Source: JAADFF01 sp013153035 (GTDB lineage Bacteria; Coprothermobacterota; Coprothermobacteria; Coprothermobacterales; JAADFF01). Taken from it: 64,000 bases of DNA. This document shows positions 43,557 through 54,511 of the stretch, piece by piece (positions within the stretch are counted from its first letter, which is position 1; every line of letters begins with the position of its first letter). Made by a program: the position numbers and the translations under genes. Below the pieces are notes generated by a model that was not told the origin of the DNA, did no database searches, and saw only the letters and a program-made list of their open reading frames with translations. The DNA lies in the NCBI GenBank assembly GCA_026184435.1, contig CP046447.1, one strand, 5' to 3'.

Positions 43557-45170
43557 ATGGCCGAAATACTGGTTTCAGGACATAGAAATCCCGATACAGA
43601 CTCGGTAACATCGGCAATATCTTATGCTTGGTATAAAAACAAGATAGATGGTTGTAACAATAAATATATTCCTGTGCGTGCAGGGGCTGTCAATGATGAG
43701 ACGGTATATGTATTGAAGCGTTTTGGGGTAGACAAGCCTATACGCATGGATTCCTTTGAACTGACGGCCATGGACATTATCCTCGATGTGCCTACTGTTA
43801 GATACGACGACCCCATTAAGGTTGCCGTAGACCTCATTAAAGATTACCGCACACTACCCGTTGTTGACATGTCCGGCAAGCTTGTGGGACTTGTGGGCCT
43901 GAGAGATGTCTCTCAGGGCTTTCTGTGGCATGCTGCCAGTAAGCTGGTACATATAGAAGTTGCCCCAGCTCAGGTGGAGAGTGCTTTGCCCGGCAGATGG
44001 CTTGTGGAGCCTGAAAGCATAATAAGAGGAGTACTTACCGTTGGTGCCATGTCTGCGGAAAAGGTGGATATGGAGCTGAGAGATGATGCCATACTTGTGA
44101 CTGGTGATAGGCCTGAGGTGTGGGAGGTAGGCCTTAGAAGAAGGCTACCTGCCATCATTATCACCGGTGCCCCGGAGATACCAGCGGAGTTTATAGACAG
44201 GGCCAAGGAGTCTGGTGTAGGGCTGTATGTTACACCGCTCAATACTTTTTCTGCTGTGAGAATGCTCATGTTTGCACCGCCTATCGCCACTGTTATGACC
44301 AAAGAAGTGAGATATTTTTCTCCTGATGACACCATATCCCAGATGCGTCAGATCATGAGAAAAGATAGCCATAGGTTTTTCCCCGTGCTTCGCTCCGACG
44401 GGGTGTATATAGGCATGGTTGATGCCACCACCGTGGCATCGCCACCCCGCAGAAAGGTTATTCTTGTAGACCACAACGAAAAGTCTCAGGCTCCTTATGG
44501 TATTGATGAGGTGGATATACTGGAGATTGTTGACCATCACAGGCTTGGTGATATTCAAACACCCTTCCCACCTAAGGTTATCATAGAGCCTGTAGGGTGC
44601 ACGGCAACGGTAATATATGCCCTTATGGAGCGTGATGGCATAGTGCCTCCTAAGGAGATAGCCGGTATTATGCTGTCTGCAATACTTTCCGACACTGTGG
44701 GACTCACATCGCCGACAACCACCGATAGAGATAGGGATACTGTGAAGAAACTTGCCATGTGGGCCGGCGAAGACCCCACAGACCTCTTTAGGGGTATGCT
44801 ATCAGCCCGTGTAGAAGGTATACTTGATGACCCATCTAAGCTGACACTGGATTACAAAGTGTATAGACTGGGTGACAGTGTTGTTGGAGTAGCACAGGTA
44901 GAGATACCCGATGCCTCGGGCTTTGTAGATAGGCTAAAGGACGAGATATGGCATGCTCTGGAAAATAAGATGGAAGAAGATGGACTGACCCTTGCCATCT
45001 TCATGCTGACAGATGTTACCAAGCGAGGATCATATATCTTTGCCCGTGGTGATATCCACTTTGTGGAGATGGCCCTTAATGTCAAACTTCAAGGTGGCAT
45101 GGCATGGGTAGATGGCCTGATATCCAGAAAGAAACAGCTTATACCGGCCCTTAGCCGTGTGCTGATGTAA
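43557..45170 (+). CDS. CBS-domain Mn-dependent inorganic pyrophosphatase (family II)
   Basis: 537-aa DHH-family pyrophosphatase, hydrolysing pyrophosphate to phosphate. Metal motifs: GHRNPDTDS (8-16), the DHH box in EIVDHHRLGD, SDTVGL and the C-terminal SRKKQLIP substrate loop. A regulatory insert (about 70-310) holds CBS repeats with a DRTGG-like part between them, as in CBS-PPases that respond to AMP, ADP and Ap4A. ATG 43557 follows GGGGGTGG. Earlier in-frame codons lie in the previous gene. It ends at a terminator shared with the convergent lipoprotein gene. Confidence 0.93.
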   Translation: MAEILVSGHRNPDTDSVTSAISYAWYKNKIDGCNNKYIPVRAGAVNDETVYVLKRFGVDKPIRMDSFELTAMDIILDVPTVRYDDPIKVAVDLIKDYRTLPVVDMSGKLVGLVGLRDVSQGFLWHAASKLVHIEVAPAQVESALPGRWLVEPESIIRGVLTVGAMSAEKVDMELRDDAILVTGDRPEVWEVGLRRRLPAIIITGAPEIPAEFIDRAKESGVGLYVTPLNTFSAVRMLMFAPPIATVMTKEVRYFSPDDTISQMRQIMRKDSHRFFPVLRSDGVYIGMVDATTVASPPRRKVILVDHNEKSQAPYGIDEVDILEIVDHHRLGDIQTPFPPKVIIEPVGCTATVIYALMERDGIVPPKEIAGIMLSAILSDTVGLTSPTTTDRDRDTVKKLAMWAGEDPTDLFRGMLSARVEGILDDPSKLTLDYKVYRLGDSVVGVAQVEIPDASGFVDRLKDEIWHALENKMEEDGLTLAIFMLTDVTKRGSYIFARGDIHFVEMALNVKLQGGMAWVDGLISRKKQLIPALSRVLM

Positions 45171-45182
45171 CACTATATAGGG

Positions 45183-45214
45183 AATAAAGGGGCGGGATAT
45201 CCTGCCCCTTTATT
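45183..45214. terminator. Bidirectional terminator between convergent genes
   Basis: AATAAAGGGGC (45183-45193) / GCCCCTTTATT (45204-45214) with a 10-nt loop. Both strands end in a short T-rich part of the stem. Confidence 0.75.
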
Positions 45215-45217
45215 GTG

Positions 45218-46144
45218 TCAGTATCTGATGATGTAGAAGGAGTATTCATTTCGTGCCTTGTCTACCTGTTTGCCATTTATGTAGAGTGTTTTCTGTCCTG
45301 TATTGTCTGGTACCACTTTGACCTTGTACCCATCTACTTGCCACTGCTTGTCTGGTGTCTTCTTTACCTCCTGTAAGTCAAAGCCCATATCTGTGGTTGA
45401 GAATTTCAAAAGCACAGCACTGCCATCTTCCCTTTGGCATAGCTGGTAAGTATAAGTGCTCTTTGCTATGTCTGCGTACAGAAGTGGCACATAGCCTGAT
45501 ACAAAGCAGTTTTTCACCTCAGATGTCTGGTATACTACCCCATCTGTGATGTTCTTTATCTGCACCGTTGTATCAGGTCCTTTATTTGTCATACGGCTAT
45601 AACCCCATATGAGGTATATCTTACCGCTTTCTTCATATCCTGTGGCAACAAAGTTTATCTGGTCGCTTCCGCTCCACGGCATCTTGTCAGATATGACCTT
45701 GGTATCACCAATGTATACTTCGACATAGTCTTTATTCCATGACGCAATGTAGCCACCATGTATGGGGGTGATACCTGCCCCCATATTATCATCGTTGTAG
45801 TAGGGTAGTATATATGCCTGCATTATCTTGTTGTCTATAACTTTGTACTGACTCTTGGGGGGTAGATACATGTATATAACTTTGCCAGCCATAGAGAAGT
45901 TTCTTTCCCTCAAAATATAGGTTGTGGTTGTTGCCAGCGCCACTTCTTTGGTTTCAAGTTTCTTACCATCAAAGTACAGTGCCTTCACAGTGTATGTGTT
46001 TAACACTTTTCCATGGGTTGCCATTGTCATACCCTCTATCTTTAACCCTATAAAGGCTCTGGTACCCGGTGTGTTTCCGCAGCCAAGGAGAAGTAAGGAT
46101 ATTATTAAAGAACTGACAATTATTGATATGATTTTTCTGTCCAT
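45218..46144 (-). CDS. Putative lipoprotein
   Basis: 308-aa protein with signal peptide and lipobox LLGC (Cys21). The mature region is rich in Tyr, Lys and beta strands and looks like a propeller or beta-sandwich of repeats (VYLPP-, YIASWNKDYVEVYIGDTKV-like, IYLIWGYSRM). ATG 46144 has GGGGGG 6 nt upstream. The ORF extension to 46189 has no ribosome site. No family recognised. It is divergent from guaB. Confidence 0.75.
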   Translation of the reverse strand: MDRKIISIIVSSLIISLLLLGCGNTPGTRAFIGLKIEGMTMATHGKVLNTYTVKALYFDGKKLETKEVALATTTTYILRERNFSMAGKVIYMYLPPKSQYKVIDNKIMQAYILPYYNDDNMGAGITPIHGGYIASWNKDYVEVYIGDTKVISDKMPWSGSDQINFVATGYEESGKIYLIWGYSRMTNKGPDTTVQIKNITDGVVYQTSEVKNCFVSGYVPLLYADIAKSTYTYQLCQREDGSAVLLKFSTTDMGFDLQEVKKTPDKQWQVDGYKVKVVPDNTGQKTLYINGKQVDKARNEYSFYIIRY

Positions 46145-46241
46145 GAATATCCCCCCTCGTGTTGAGCATATAAAGACATAACTTCTCAATATTAATTATC
46201 TCACCAATACAAAATAGTATTTTTCTCCTCTGCTGTCTTTG

Positions 46242-47755
<1,514 letters not shown>

Positions 47756-47758
47756 CAC

Positions 47759-47783
47759 GGGAGGGGCATGCCCCTCCCTTTTT
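47759..47783 (+). terminator. Intrinsic terminator between guaB and guaA
   Basis: GGGAGGGG (47759-47766), loop CATG, CCCCTCCC (47771-47778), then TTTTT. It ends only 7 nt before the guaA ribosome site. Confidence 0.88.
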
Positions 47784-47802
47784 CATATAAGGGGGGATGT
47801 TT

Positions 47803-49341
47803 GTGAAGTCTATACTGGTGCTTGATTTTGGTTCTCAGTATACAAGACTCATTGTCAGAAGGCTGAGGGATAAAGGCTACTACGCTGTGCTCTTGCCACA
47901 CAGCGTGTCTGAAGATGTGGCCCGTGAGTATAACCCCGGTGCTGTAATACTCTCAGGTGGACCAAACAGCGTGTATGAAGAGGGAGCCCCACAGATGCCA
48001 GGGTGGGTGCTGTCTCTTGGTGTGCCTGTGCTTGGCATATGCTACGGGCTCCAGCTTATAGCCCACACGCTGGGTGGTGAGGTTCAGAAGGCACCACACA
48101 GGGAGTATGGTAGGGCAAGGCTCCATGTGGAAGATGACAGGCTCTTTGAGGGACTGCCTCGTGAGTTTGATGTGTGGATGAGCCATGGTGACAGGGTGGA
48201 GAGGCTACCGGAGGGCTTTTTCCCCATAGCCCACACAAGCGATGCCCCGTATGCAGCCATTAGGAATAAGGAGGGCAACATGTATGGTGTACAGTTTCAC
48301 CCAGAGGTTGCCCACACACAGTATGGCTCTGAGATACTGGCAAACTTTGCCCATAAGGTGGCGGGGCTACAGCCCACATGGAAGGTAGACAACCTTGTAG
48401 ATGTGCTGATAGAAGAGGCAAGGGCTCAGGTAGGAGATGGCAAGGTTATATTAGGCCTCTCCGGTGGTGTAGACTCCTCCACTTTGGCACTGCTACTTCA
48501 CAAGGCCATAGGTGACAGGGTGATCCCCATCTTTGTAGATACAGGTCTTATGAGGAAAAATGAGGCTGGGGAGGTAAAAAGTGCCTTTGAAAACTTGGGT
48601 ATTCACATACACATGGTAGATGCCTCAGAGGAGTTTTTCAGAGCACTGAAAGGTGTGACCGACCCGGAGGAGAAGAGAAAACGCATAGGCCATACCTTTA
48701 TAGATGTCTTTACCCGTGAGGCCGAAAGGTTGAAAAAAGAACATGGTGATATAGAGTTTCTGGCACAGGGCACACTATACCCCGATGTCATAGAAAGCAG
48801 TGTGCACGGTGGACCATCTCGCACTATCAAGACCCACCACAATGTGGGAGGACTTCCCGAGAAGCTGGGCTTTAAACTGGTGGAGCCCTTTAGGTATCTG
48901 TTTAAAGACGAGGTGCGTGAGATAGCCCGGGCTTTGGGACTACCTGAATACCTTGTGAAGAGACACCCATTCCCGGGCCCCGGTCTTGCCGTGAGGATAC
49001 TGGGCGAGGTGACTCCTGAAAGGGTAAAGCTTCTCCAGGAGGCAGATGCCATATTTATAGAGGAGCTTAAAAAGTGGAACCTTTACGACACAGTGTGGCA
49101 GGCATTCGCCGTTTTGCTGCCCGTGCAGAGCGTTGGTGTTATGGGTGATGAGCGCACATATGAAAATGCCGTGGTGCTAAGGGCTGTTGTCTCCACCGAT
49201 GGCATGACAGCCGACTGGGCAAGGCTGCCGTACGACTTCCTTGACTATGTGGCCCGCCGCATAGTGGGCGAGGTAAGAGGCATAAACAGGGTGGCCTATG
49301 ATATCACCTCCAAGCCACCAGGCACCATAGAGTGGGAGTGA
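47803..49341 (+). CDS. guaA: GMP synthase (glutamine-hydrolysing)
   Basis: 512-aa two-domain enzyme converting XMP to GMP. The N-terminal class I glutamine amidotransferase has Cys in GICYGLQL and the His-Glu pair in QFHPEV. The ATP-pyrophosphatase PP-loop is LGLSGGVDSS. The C-terminal dimerisation domain has HPFPGPGLAVRILGE and ends with the classic ITSKPPGTIEWE. GTG 47803 sits 6 nt after GGGGGG (47791-47796). ATG 47797 abuts that site, so it is less likely. The gene looks more GC-rich than many neighbours. It forms a purine pair with guaB. Confidence 0.97.
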   Translation: MKSILVLDFGSQYTRLIVRRLRDKGYYAVLLPHSVSEDVAREYNPGAVILSGGPNSVYEEGAPQMPGWVLSLGVPVLGICYGLQLIAHTLGGEVQKAPHREYGRARLHVEDDRLFEGLPREFDVWMSHGDRVERLPEGFFPIAHTSDAPYAAIRNKEGNMYGVQFHPEVAHTQYGSEILANFAHKVAGLQPTWKVDNLVDVLIEEARAQVGDGKVILGLSGGVDSSTLALLLHKAIGDRVIPIFVDTGLMRKNEAGEVKSAFENLGIHIHMVDASEEFFRALKGVTDPEEKRKRIGHTFIDVFTREAERLKKEHGDIEFLAQGTLYPDVIESSVHGGPSRTIKTHHNVGGLPEKLGFKLVEPFRYLFKDEVREIARALGLPEYLVKRHPFPGPGLAVRILGEVTPERVKLLQEADAIFIEELKKWNLYDTVWQAFAVLLPVQSVGVMGDERTYENAVVLRAVVSTDGMTADWARLPYDFLDYVARRIVGEVRGINRVAYDITSKPPGTIEWE

Positions 49342-49353
49342 AAGTAGAGTAGA

Positions 49354-49384
49354 GGCCGGTATCTCAATACAGAAGATACCGGCC
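49354..49384. terminator. Bidirectional hairpin after guaA
   Basis: GGCCGGTATCT (49354-49364) / AGATACCGGCC (49374-49384), an 11-bp stem with a 9-nt loop. It lacks a long T-run on either side and lies between guaA and the convergent 49390 gene. Confidence 0.7.
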
Positions 49385-49389
49385 TTAGA

Positions 49390-51402
49390 CTAATTATTTG
49401 AAGTTTTTGATGAAGTATTAATTTCTTTGGCAATAAATAGATTTTCAAACGGCTTGAAGGGATAGACTCTGCAGTAGTCGTGTGTGTTATCGTCTTGGCA
49501 GTCTTTGGCTATTTTTCTTTCTAAACGATAAATTTTTTCCTCTAGTCGTATTGTTGCTGTTTGGGTAGTATTGTCTTCAAGTAAAGATTTGAGGAATTGG
49601 CCTTTAGTAATTATCTCATTTTCCAAATTTTCAAAATCTTTTGGCGGTTTTTGAAAATCAATACAGATTATCTTATGATCGCTGTTAGAGTTTAATGATA
49701 ATATGTCTTGATTAAAGCAGAATAGTCCCTGTGTTGTAAAGAAATAACTCTCATTGTTGAATATAATTTTTTGTTTCTCAGGAAGTGTTACAGCTGTGAT
49801 GGTGGAAATTGAGTTTGTGGGAGTTATTGGGTTTAGGTAAAAATTATATATTGTATTACGTGACTTGTTTATCAATAGTATGTTTCTTTGTGAGTATAGT
49901 AATGTTTCGGTATTAGGTATGGGAATTCTTAATTTATGTAATTCTACATGTGTTATATTAGTGAAAGTATTACTATACTGAAACTTCAGTGCATAAAGGT
50001 TGTTGTTTTGGTTTTTATCTTTTAAATAGATTGTTGTGGTTTGACCGTTGATAGCATTGATCTGATAAGAGCTCCTGCTGAGTGGAATACAGTTTTTAAT
50101 ACCAGTTACGTTTAATGTTATGGGAGGGGGATATATTGCGAGATTATATATTCCTCCAGATAGATTTACTTTTATAGGGGATTTTATTAATAAAATATCC
50201 TTATTGTTATTGTTGAAAAAGTCAAGTTTTATATTTTTTGTCTGGTTGTTCGTTTTATATTTTACATCGATGGAGAAGAGGAATTGCATGTAGGATTCAT
50301 ATCTATTTTTTTCTTCTGGATAAATCTGTTGATTTGCTTGAGTGCTTACATTTGAAAATAACGGCGGTATTAAATATAAGAGGGATGTTATTAGTATGAA
50401 AAACGCTATTATGAAAAAGAACTCAAAGAAATAAGTGTTTATGTGCTGTTCTTTGAATATATAAAAAATTAGGCTTCCACCAATGAGTGTTATTAATCCT
50501 GTTAATAAATTTTGTCCTGTTACAGGATAGTTTATCATAATTAAACAAAATGTCCATAAAAGTATTATTATGAACAGTTTATCTAAAGGCATTACAAGGG
50601 GGGCTGTAGTAGAAAGTTTTCCTATGGGGGATATGCGTGCTATTACTGTAAACAGCAATATGGTTATGGAGAGTGTCAAAGTTGTAAACCATGGCGAAAT
50701 AGAAAATTGTATTTTATTAGTATGGAAGAAGAAGAACATTAATTCTGTAATTCCTAGTCCGATGAACAGACTGATAATAAGTGTAGAATTTTCGTAAATC
50801 TTGTATATGTAGTTATATTTTTTATCTATGCTTATAGTGAGAAAAGTGAATAATAGATAGCTTATTATTAATAATATCTTTGTCATCTTTGGTATATTGA
50901 ACAACTTATAAGCATACAAAATTGGTAGGGTAGTCGTAAATATAATTATTGTTTGTGCTTTAATATTTAGTTGGTGTGTAAGGTTTAGTAAAATCGATAC
51001 TATAGGAATTATAGAAATGGAAACAGATAACCATATAAGTGGAAATTGGGGAAGAAGTATATAAGGAGTATTGTTTAGAACAGGAGTTAAATGAGTATTT
51101 CCGTAAAGTGATGTAATAGTGCCAAAAGTTAAAAGAGTTAATACAAATAGGTATGGATATATTTTTGTTAGGTCGTTTTCTCTCTTCTCTTTTATATACA
51201 ATCCAATAGTTAATGATATATAAAAGGAGATTGCTATGTTGATAATACTCCATATGTAAAGGATAAAAAAGAAATTCATATAAGATATTTTGTAGAAACG
51301 ATTGGATATTAGTAGAACTCCTGTGTTTGTAAGTATTATTGATGCTAAAGTTAAATATTGTATTTCATAAATTTTTAGCTGTCGTTGTGTTAATATCTTC
51401 AT
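49390..51402 (-). CDS. AT-rich multi-spanning membrane protein, function unknown
   Basis: 670-aa protein. The first about 355 residues hold some 10-12 membrane helices, then comes a beta-rich extracellular or cytoplasmic region (about 365-600, Asn/Thr/Ile-rich), then a short helical charged end. The composition is dominated by Ile, Asn, Lys, Thr and Phe; the DNA is plainly AT-richer than the neighbours, suggesting recent acquisition. ATG 51402 follows AGGAGGAGG by 9 nt. The ORF start at 51468 has no site. It stands alone between guaA and the PLP enzymes. No family recognised. Confidence 0.7.
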   Translation of the reverse strand: MKILTQRQLKIYEIQYLTLASIILTNTGVLLISNRFYKISYMNFFFILYIWSIINIAISFYISLTIGLYIKEKRENDLTKIYPYLFVLTLLTFGTITSLYGNTHLTPVLNNTPYILLPQFPLIWLSVSISIIPIVSILLNLTHQLNIKAQTIIIFTTTLPILYAYKLFNIPKMTKILLIISYLLFTFLTISIDKKYNYIYKIYENSTLIISLFIGLGITELMFFFFHTNKIQFSISPWFTTLTLSITILLFTVIARISPIGKLSTTAPLVMPLDKLFIIILLWTFCLIMINYPVTGQNLLTGLITLIGGSLIFYIFKEQHINTYFFEFFFIIAFFILITSLLYLIPPLFSNVSTQANQQIYPEEKNRYESYMQFLFSIDVKYKTNNQTKNIKLDFFNNNNKDILLIKSPIKVNLSGGIYNLAIYPPPITLNVTGIKNCIPLSRSSYQINAINGQTTTIYLKDKNQNNNLYALKFQYSNTFTNITHVELHKLRIPIPNTETLLYSQRNILLINKSRNTIYNFYLNPITPTNSISTITAVTLPEKQKIIFNNESYFFTTQGLFCFNQDILSLNSNSDHKIICIDFQKPPKDFENLENEIITKGQFLKSLLEDNTTQTATIRLEEKIYRLERKIAKDCQDDNTHDYCRVYPFKPFENLFIAKEINTSSKTSNN

Positions 51403-51543
51403 TTCTGATATCCTCCTCCTGAACGGACTCTTATATAAGATAATAAATGATAATCGTAACAACGACAATAGTGTTTTTATAATATATTGGATTTATTTTT
51501 TGTGTGGATCATGTAAAATAATACACCATGGGAGGCGATAACA

Positions 51544-52368
51544 GTGCGTGTACCTATTATTAAGACACCGACAATATATCTTGAAGAGCTGGGCGTGTGG
51601 GTGAAGCTGGAGAACTTGCAGTATACGGGGAGCACAAAGGTGCGTCCTGCTTATTTTATGATTATGGATGCTATGAGAAAAGGAATACTGAAGCCCGGAG
51701 ATACCTTTATAGAGTCTTCTTCTGGCAACACGGCCATTGCCATGGCACATCTGGCACCTATGCTTGGTTTGAAGTTTAAGGTTGTACTATCTGAAAGTGC
51801 TTCTGAGGAGCGAAAGAAGATACTTCGCTATCTCGGTGCCGATGTTATAGAGGCACCGCAAAAAGAGGTTATAGATGTGGCACAGGCTATTGCCGATGAA
51901 GAGGGCTACTATTTTATAGGCCAACATGAAAATCCTATGAATCCGATCTCCCATGAGATGACAACTGGTCCCGAGGCCCTTGCTGACCTTCCCGATGTAC
52001 CCGACTGCATAGCCCTTGGTGTAGGTACAGGTGGTACTATCACCGGTTTGATGCACTTTTTCCGCAGGCTAAAAGATGATGTGTATGTTGCCGGGGTGCG
52101 TCCTGAAGATGAGGTGTCTGTATTGGAGGGTATTAGTAGAAAGTACCTTCCGGTCTATGACTTTAAGGGGGTTAATGATGAGATTATTGTCACCAATGAG
52201 GAGGCATTGGAATTCCACAAGTATCTTGCCAAGAAATATGGCCTTTTCCTTGGCTATACATCGGCTGCCAACATACTCGTTAGCCACAAGCTGAAGATAG
52301 AGAGAAAATGCGATATTGTCTTTACCATAGCCCCTGACGGTGGAGATAGGTATGTAAGCAAGCTGTGA
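51544..52368 (+). CDS. Cysteine-synthase-like PLP enzyme (copy 1)
   Basis: 274-aa fold-type II PLP enzyme of the cysteine synthase/threonine dehydratase group. The Schiff-base Lys is in TGSTKVRPAYFM. The Asn loop is SSSGNTAIAMA and the phosphate loop GVGTGGTI. It is about 30-40 aa shorter than CysK (about 310), and the Asp of the usual GSxKDR signature is replaced by Val. GTG 51544 has GGGAGGCG 5-6 nt upstream. A close paralogue follows at 52440. The reaction cannot be stated: cysteine synthesis, desulfhydration or a related beta-replacement are options. Confidence 0.85.
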   Translation: MRVPIIKTPTIYLEELGVWVKLENLQYTGSTKVRPAYFMIMDAMRKGILKPGDTFIESSSGNTAIAMAHLAPMLGLKFKVVLSESASEERKKILRYLGADVIEAPQKEVIDVAQAIADEEGYYFIGQHENPMNPISHEMTTGPEALADLPDVPDCIALGVGTGGTITGLMHFFRRLKDDVYVAGVRPEDEVSVLEGISRKYLPVYDFKGVNDEIIVTNEEALEFHKYLAKKYGLFLGYTSAANILVSHKLKIERKCDIVFTIAPDGGDRYVSKL

Positions 52369-52373
52369 TGTGT

Positions 52374-52400
52374 GGGCACCGAGAGGTGCCCTTCTCTTTT
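52374..52400 (+). terminator. Terminator between the two PLP enzyme genes
   Basis: GGGCACC (52374-52380), loop GAGA, GGTGCCC (52385-52391), then TTCTCTTTT. Confidence 0.88.
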
Positions 52401-52405
52401 GGGGG

Positions 52406-52411
52406 TATAAT
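52406..52411 (+). promoter_or_regulatory. Possible -10 element of the second PLP enzyme gene
   Basis: A perfect TATAAT 16 nt before the GGAGG site. No -35 is visible because the terminator occupies that position. A promoter here would explain expression past the terminator. Confidence 0.35.
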
Positions 52412-52439
52412 CTCTAAAAACATGTGTGGAGGCGATAGC

Positions 52440-53261
52440 ATGAAAGTGCCTATGATAAAGACACCGACAATATATCTTGATAGCCTTGGTGTATGGGTGA
52501 AGCTGGAGAACCTACAGTATACAGGTAGCATAAAGGTGCGTCCTGCCTACTTTATACTGAAAGATGCCATGAGAAAAGGGCTTTTAAAGGAAGGAGATAC
52601 CTTTGTGGAGGCCTCTTCTGGCAACACGGCCATTGCCATGGCACATCTTGCCCCTATACTTGGTCTAAAGTTTAAGGTGGTTTTGCCCACAGATGCATCT
52701 GAGGAGAGAAAAAAGATACTTCGCTATCTTGGTGCCGATGTCATAGAGGTTGAAAGAGATGATGTTATAGATACGGTTAGAGAGCTTTCAGAGGAAAAGG
52801 GTTATTTCTACACAGCACAGCATTATACCCCTGTCAACGGCCTTGCCCACGAGATGACAACAGGCCCTGAGGCCCTTGCCGACCTTCCCGATGTGCCAGA
52901 TTGCATAGCCCTTGGTGTGGGTACAGGTGGCACCATATCGGGGCTTGTCCATTTCTTTAGAAGATTAAACCCCAATGTGTATGTGCTTGGTATAAGACCT
53001 AAGGAAGGCACGGTGATAGAGGGGCTTAGCAGAAACTATCTACCTGCATATGACAAAGATACCGTAGACACCGAGATAGATCTCGACCCTGAAGAGGCAC
53101 GGGAGTTTCACGGCTACCTTGCAAAGAAACATGGCCTATTCCTTGGCTATTCGGCAGCTGCCAATATACTGGTAGCCCATAGGCTGAAGACAGAGAAAAG
53201 GTGTGGCATAGTCTTTACCGTAGCTCCTGACGGTGGCGACAGGTATATAAGCAAGCTGTAG
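52440..53261 (+). CDS. Cysteine-synthase-like PLP enzyme (copy 2)
   Basis: 273-aa paralogue of the 51544 product, very similar along its length: IKTPTIYLDSLGVWVKLEN, TGSIKVRPAYFI (Schiff-base Lys), ASSGNTAIAMAHLAP, ALGVGTGGTISGL. It has the same Asp-to-Val change in GSxKDR. ATG 52440 follows GGAGG (52428-52432) by 7 nt. The longer ORF start at 52365 lies in the previous gene end. It is separated from copy 1 by a terminator, so expression can differ. Convergent with the glycosyltransferase gene, 2 bp away. Confidence 0.85.
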   Translation: MKVPMIKTPTIYLDSLGVWVKLENLQYTGSIKVRPAYFILKDAMRKGLLKEGDTFVEASSGNTAIAMAHLAPILGLKFKVVLPTDASEERKKILRYLGADVIEVERDDVIDTVRELSEEKGYFYTAQHYTPVNGLAHEMTTGPEALADLPDVPDCIALGVGTGGTISGLVHFFRRLNPNVYVLGIRPKEGTVIEGLSRNYLPAYDKDTVDTEIDLDPEEAREFHGYLAKKHGLFLGYSAAANILVAHRLKTEKRCGIVFTVAPDGGDRYISKL

Positions 53262-53263
53262 AT

Positions 53264-54511
53264 TTAAAATCTTGGGGTTTTATCCCATTTAATGGTGTGC
53301 CCTTTTCTTCGGGCTTTCCATTGTTGTATCCAAGCATTGGCCAATATTACCAGCCATGCTTGGGCATATGTGAAGTACATAATGGTTGCTATAATGATAT
53401 TTTTCGGTGTTAGCTCACCTTCTAAAAATGCCGCCACAATAAGTTGTGTGGCATATATCCACCACGATTCAAACCATAGGGTTAATAGGGGTAGATGGGT
53501 ACCTGCTGAGAATATACCCAAAAGGCCCAATATAAACCATATATCTGATAGTATGACAAATGTGAAGAACACATAATAAACAGATATTAGCTGTATGGCA
53601 TTCCACAGATTTCTACCGCTTCGATATTCCTTTGTTGCTATGGTTTTCTGTACAAGATATAGGTTGCCTAACATCCACCGTGTTCGTTGTCTGAACCATA
53701 CGGAAAACTTTTCTGGTTCTTGTTCCCACGATTGAGAACGGGGTTCTATGGCTATAAGATAACCGCGGGCTGTTAGGGCAAGGCTCTGTTCGGCATCTTC
53801 GGCAAGGGCGTATTCATCCCATCCTCCTATTTCGTCGAGCACATGCCTTTTTATCATCATGTTGGTGCCCGGAAAGCTACCTAACTTGAGGAGTTTCCAT
53901 CTGCCAGATTGCATAGTTAGCTGATATAGCAAACTTTCTAACCCGATCATGGTTGTTAGTATCGTCTTGTACATGTTGTAAGACCGATAGTATCCGGCAA
54001 CTCCTCCATATTTTTCGTTTTCCATGAGTTTGTAGACAAGGAGCTTTACGGCATCGGGGTTAGGTCTATTATCGGCGTCGTAAACGGCGATAACTTCTTC
54101 ATAGCTGATATACCTTCCGTAGTTAAGAACACGGGATTTACCTTTTGGCTCTCCCGGTGGCACTTTCACATGATGTATATTGACAAATATATTTGCCCAG
54201 AAGTCGGCTATATCTCCTGTTCTGTCTGTGCTATTGTCGTTGAGCAGGTATATGTTCATAGGGCCTTCATACTCCAGCGATGCCATTGCATCGAGTGTTT
54301 CAAATATGACAACCTCTTCATTGTGGGCAGGGATAAAAACGGCTACACTAGGGAAATACGATGGTATGTTAGGCTCTTGCTCCATGGTTTCTACTTTGTA
54401 TATGATGCCGAATATACCAAGAATAGTGTAATAGAACATGATGACCCAGAAGGCTACCACAATAAAGTAAAACAGCCAAGATAGTGCTTTGATAAATAGC
54501 ATTGCTATCAT
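53264..54511 (-). CDS. Membrane glycosyltransferase, GT2 processive type
   Basis: 415-aa glycosyltransferase of the cellulose/poly-GlcNAc synthase type. An N-terminal membrane helix precedes a GT-A domain with VFIPAHNEE, NDNSTD, YDADNRPN (DxD), LAEDAEQS (catalytic ED) and RQRTRW (QxxRW), then several C-terminal membrane helices. It would polymerise and export a beta-linked polysaccharide at the inner face of the membrane. No PilZ domain is present. Its ATG overlaps the stop of the degenerate GGDEF gene (ATGA), pointing to that protein as regulator. Confidence 0.9.
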   Translation of the reverse strand: MIAMLFIKALSWLFYFIVVAFWVIMFYYTILGIFGIIYKVETMEQEPNIPSYFPSVAVFIPAHNEEVVIFETLDAMASLEYEGPMNIYLLNDNSTDRTGDIADFWANIFVNIHHVKVPPGEPKGKSRVLNYGRYISYEEVIAVYDADNRPNPDAVKLLVYKLMENEKYGGVAGYYRSYNMYKTILTTMIGLESLLYQLTMQSGRWKLLKLGSFPGTNMMIKRHVLDEIGGWDEYALAEDAEQSLALTARGYLIAIEPRSQSWEQEPEKFSVWFRQRTRWMLGNLYLVQKTIATKEYRSGRNLWNAIQLISVYYVFFTFVILSDIWFILGLLGIFSAGTHLPLLTLWFESWWIYATQLIVAAFLEGELTPKNIIIATIMYFTYAQAWLVILANAWIQQWKARRKGHTIKWDKTPRF

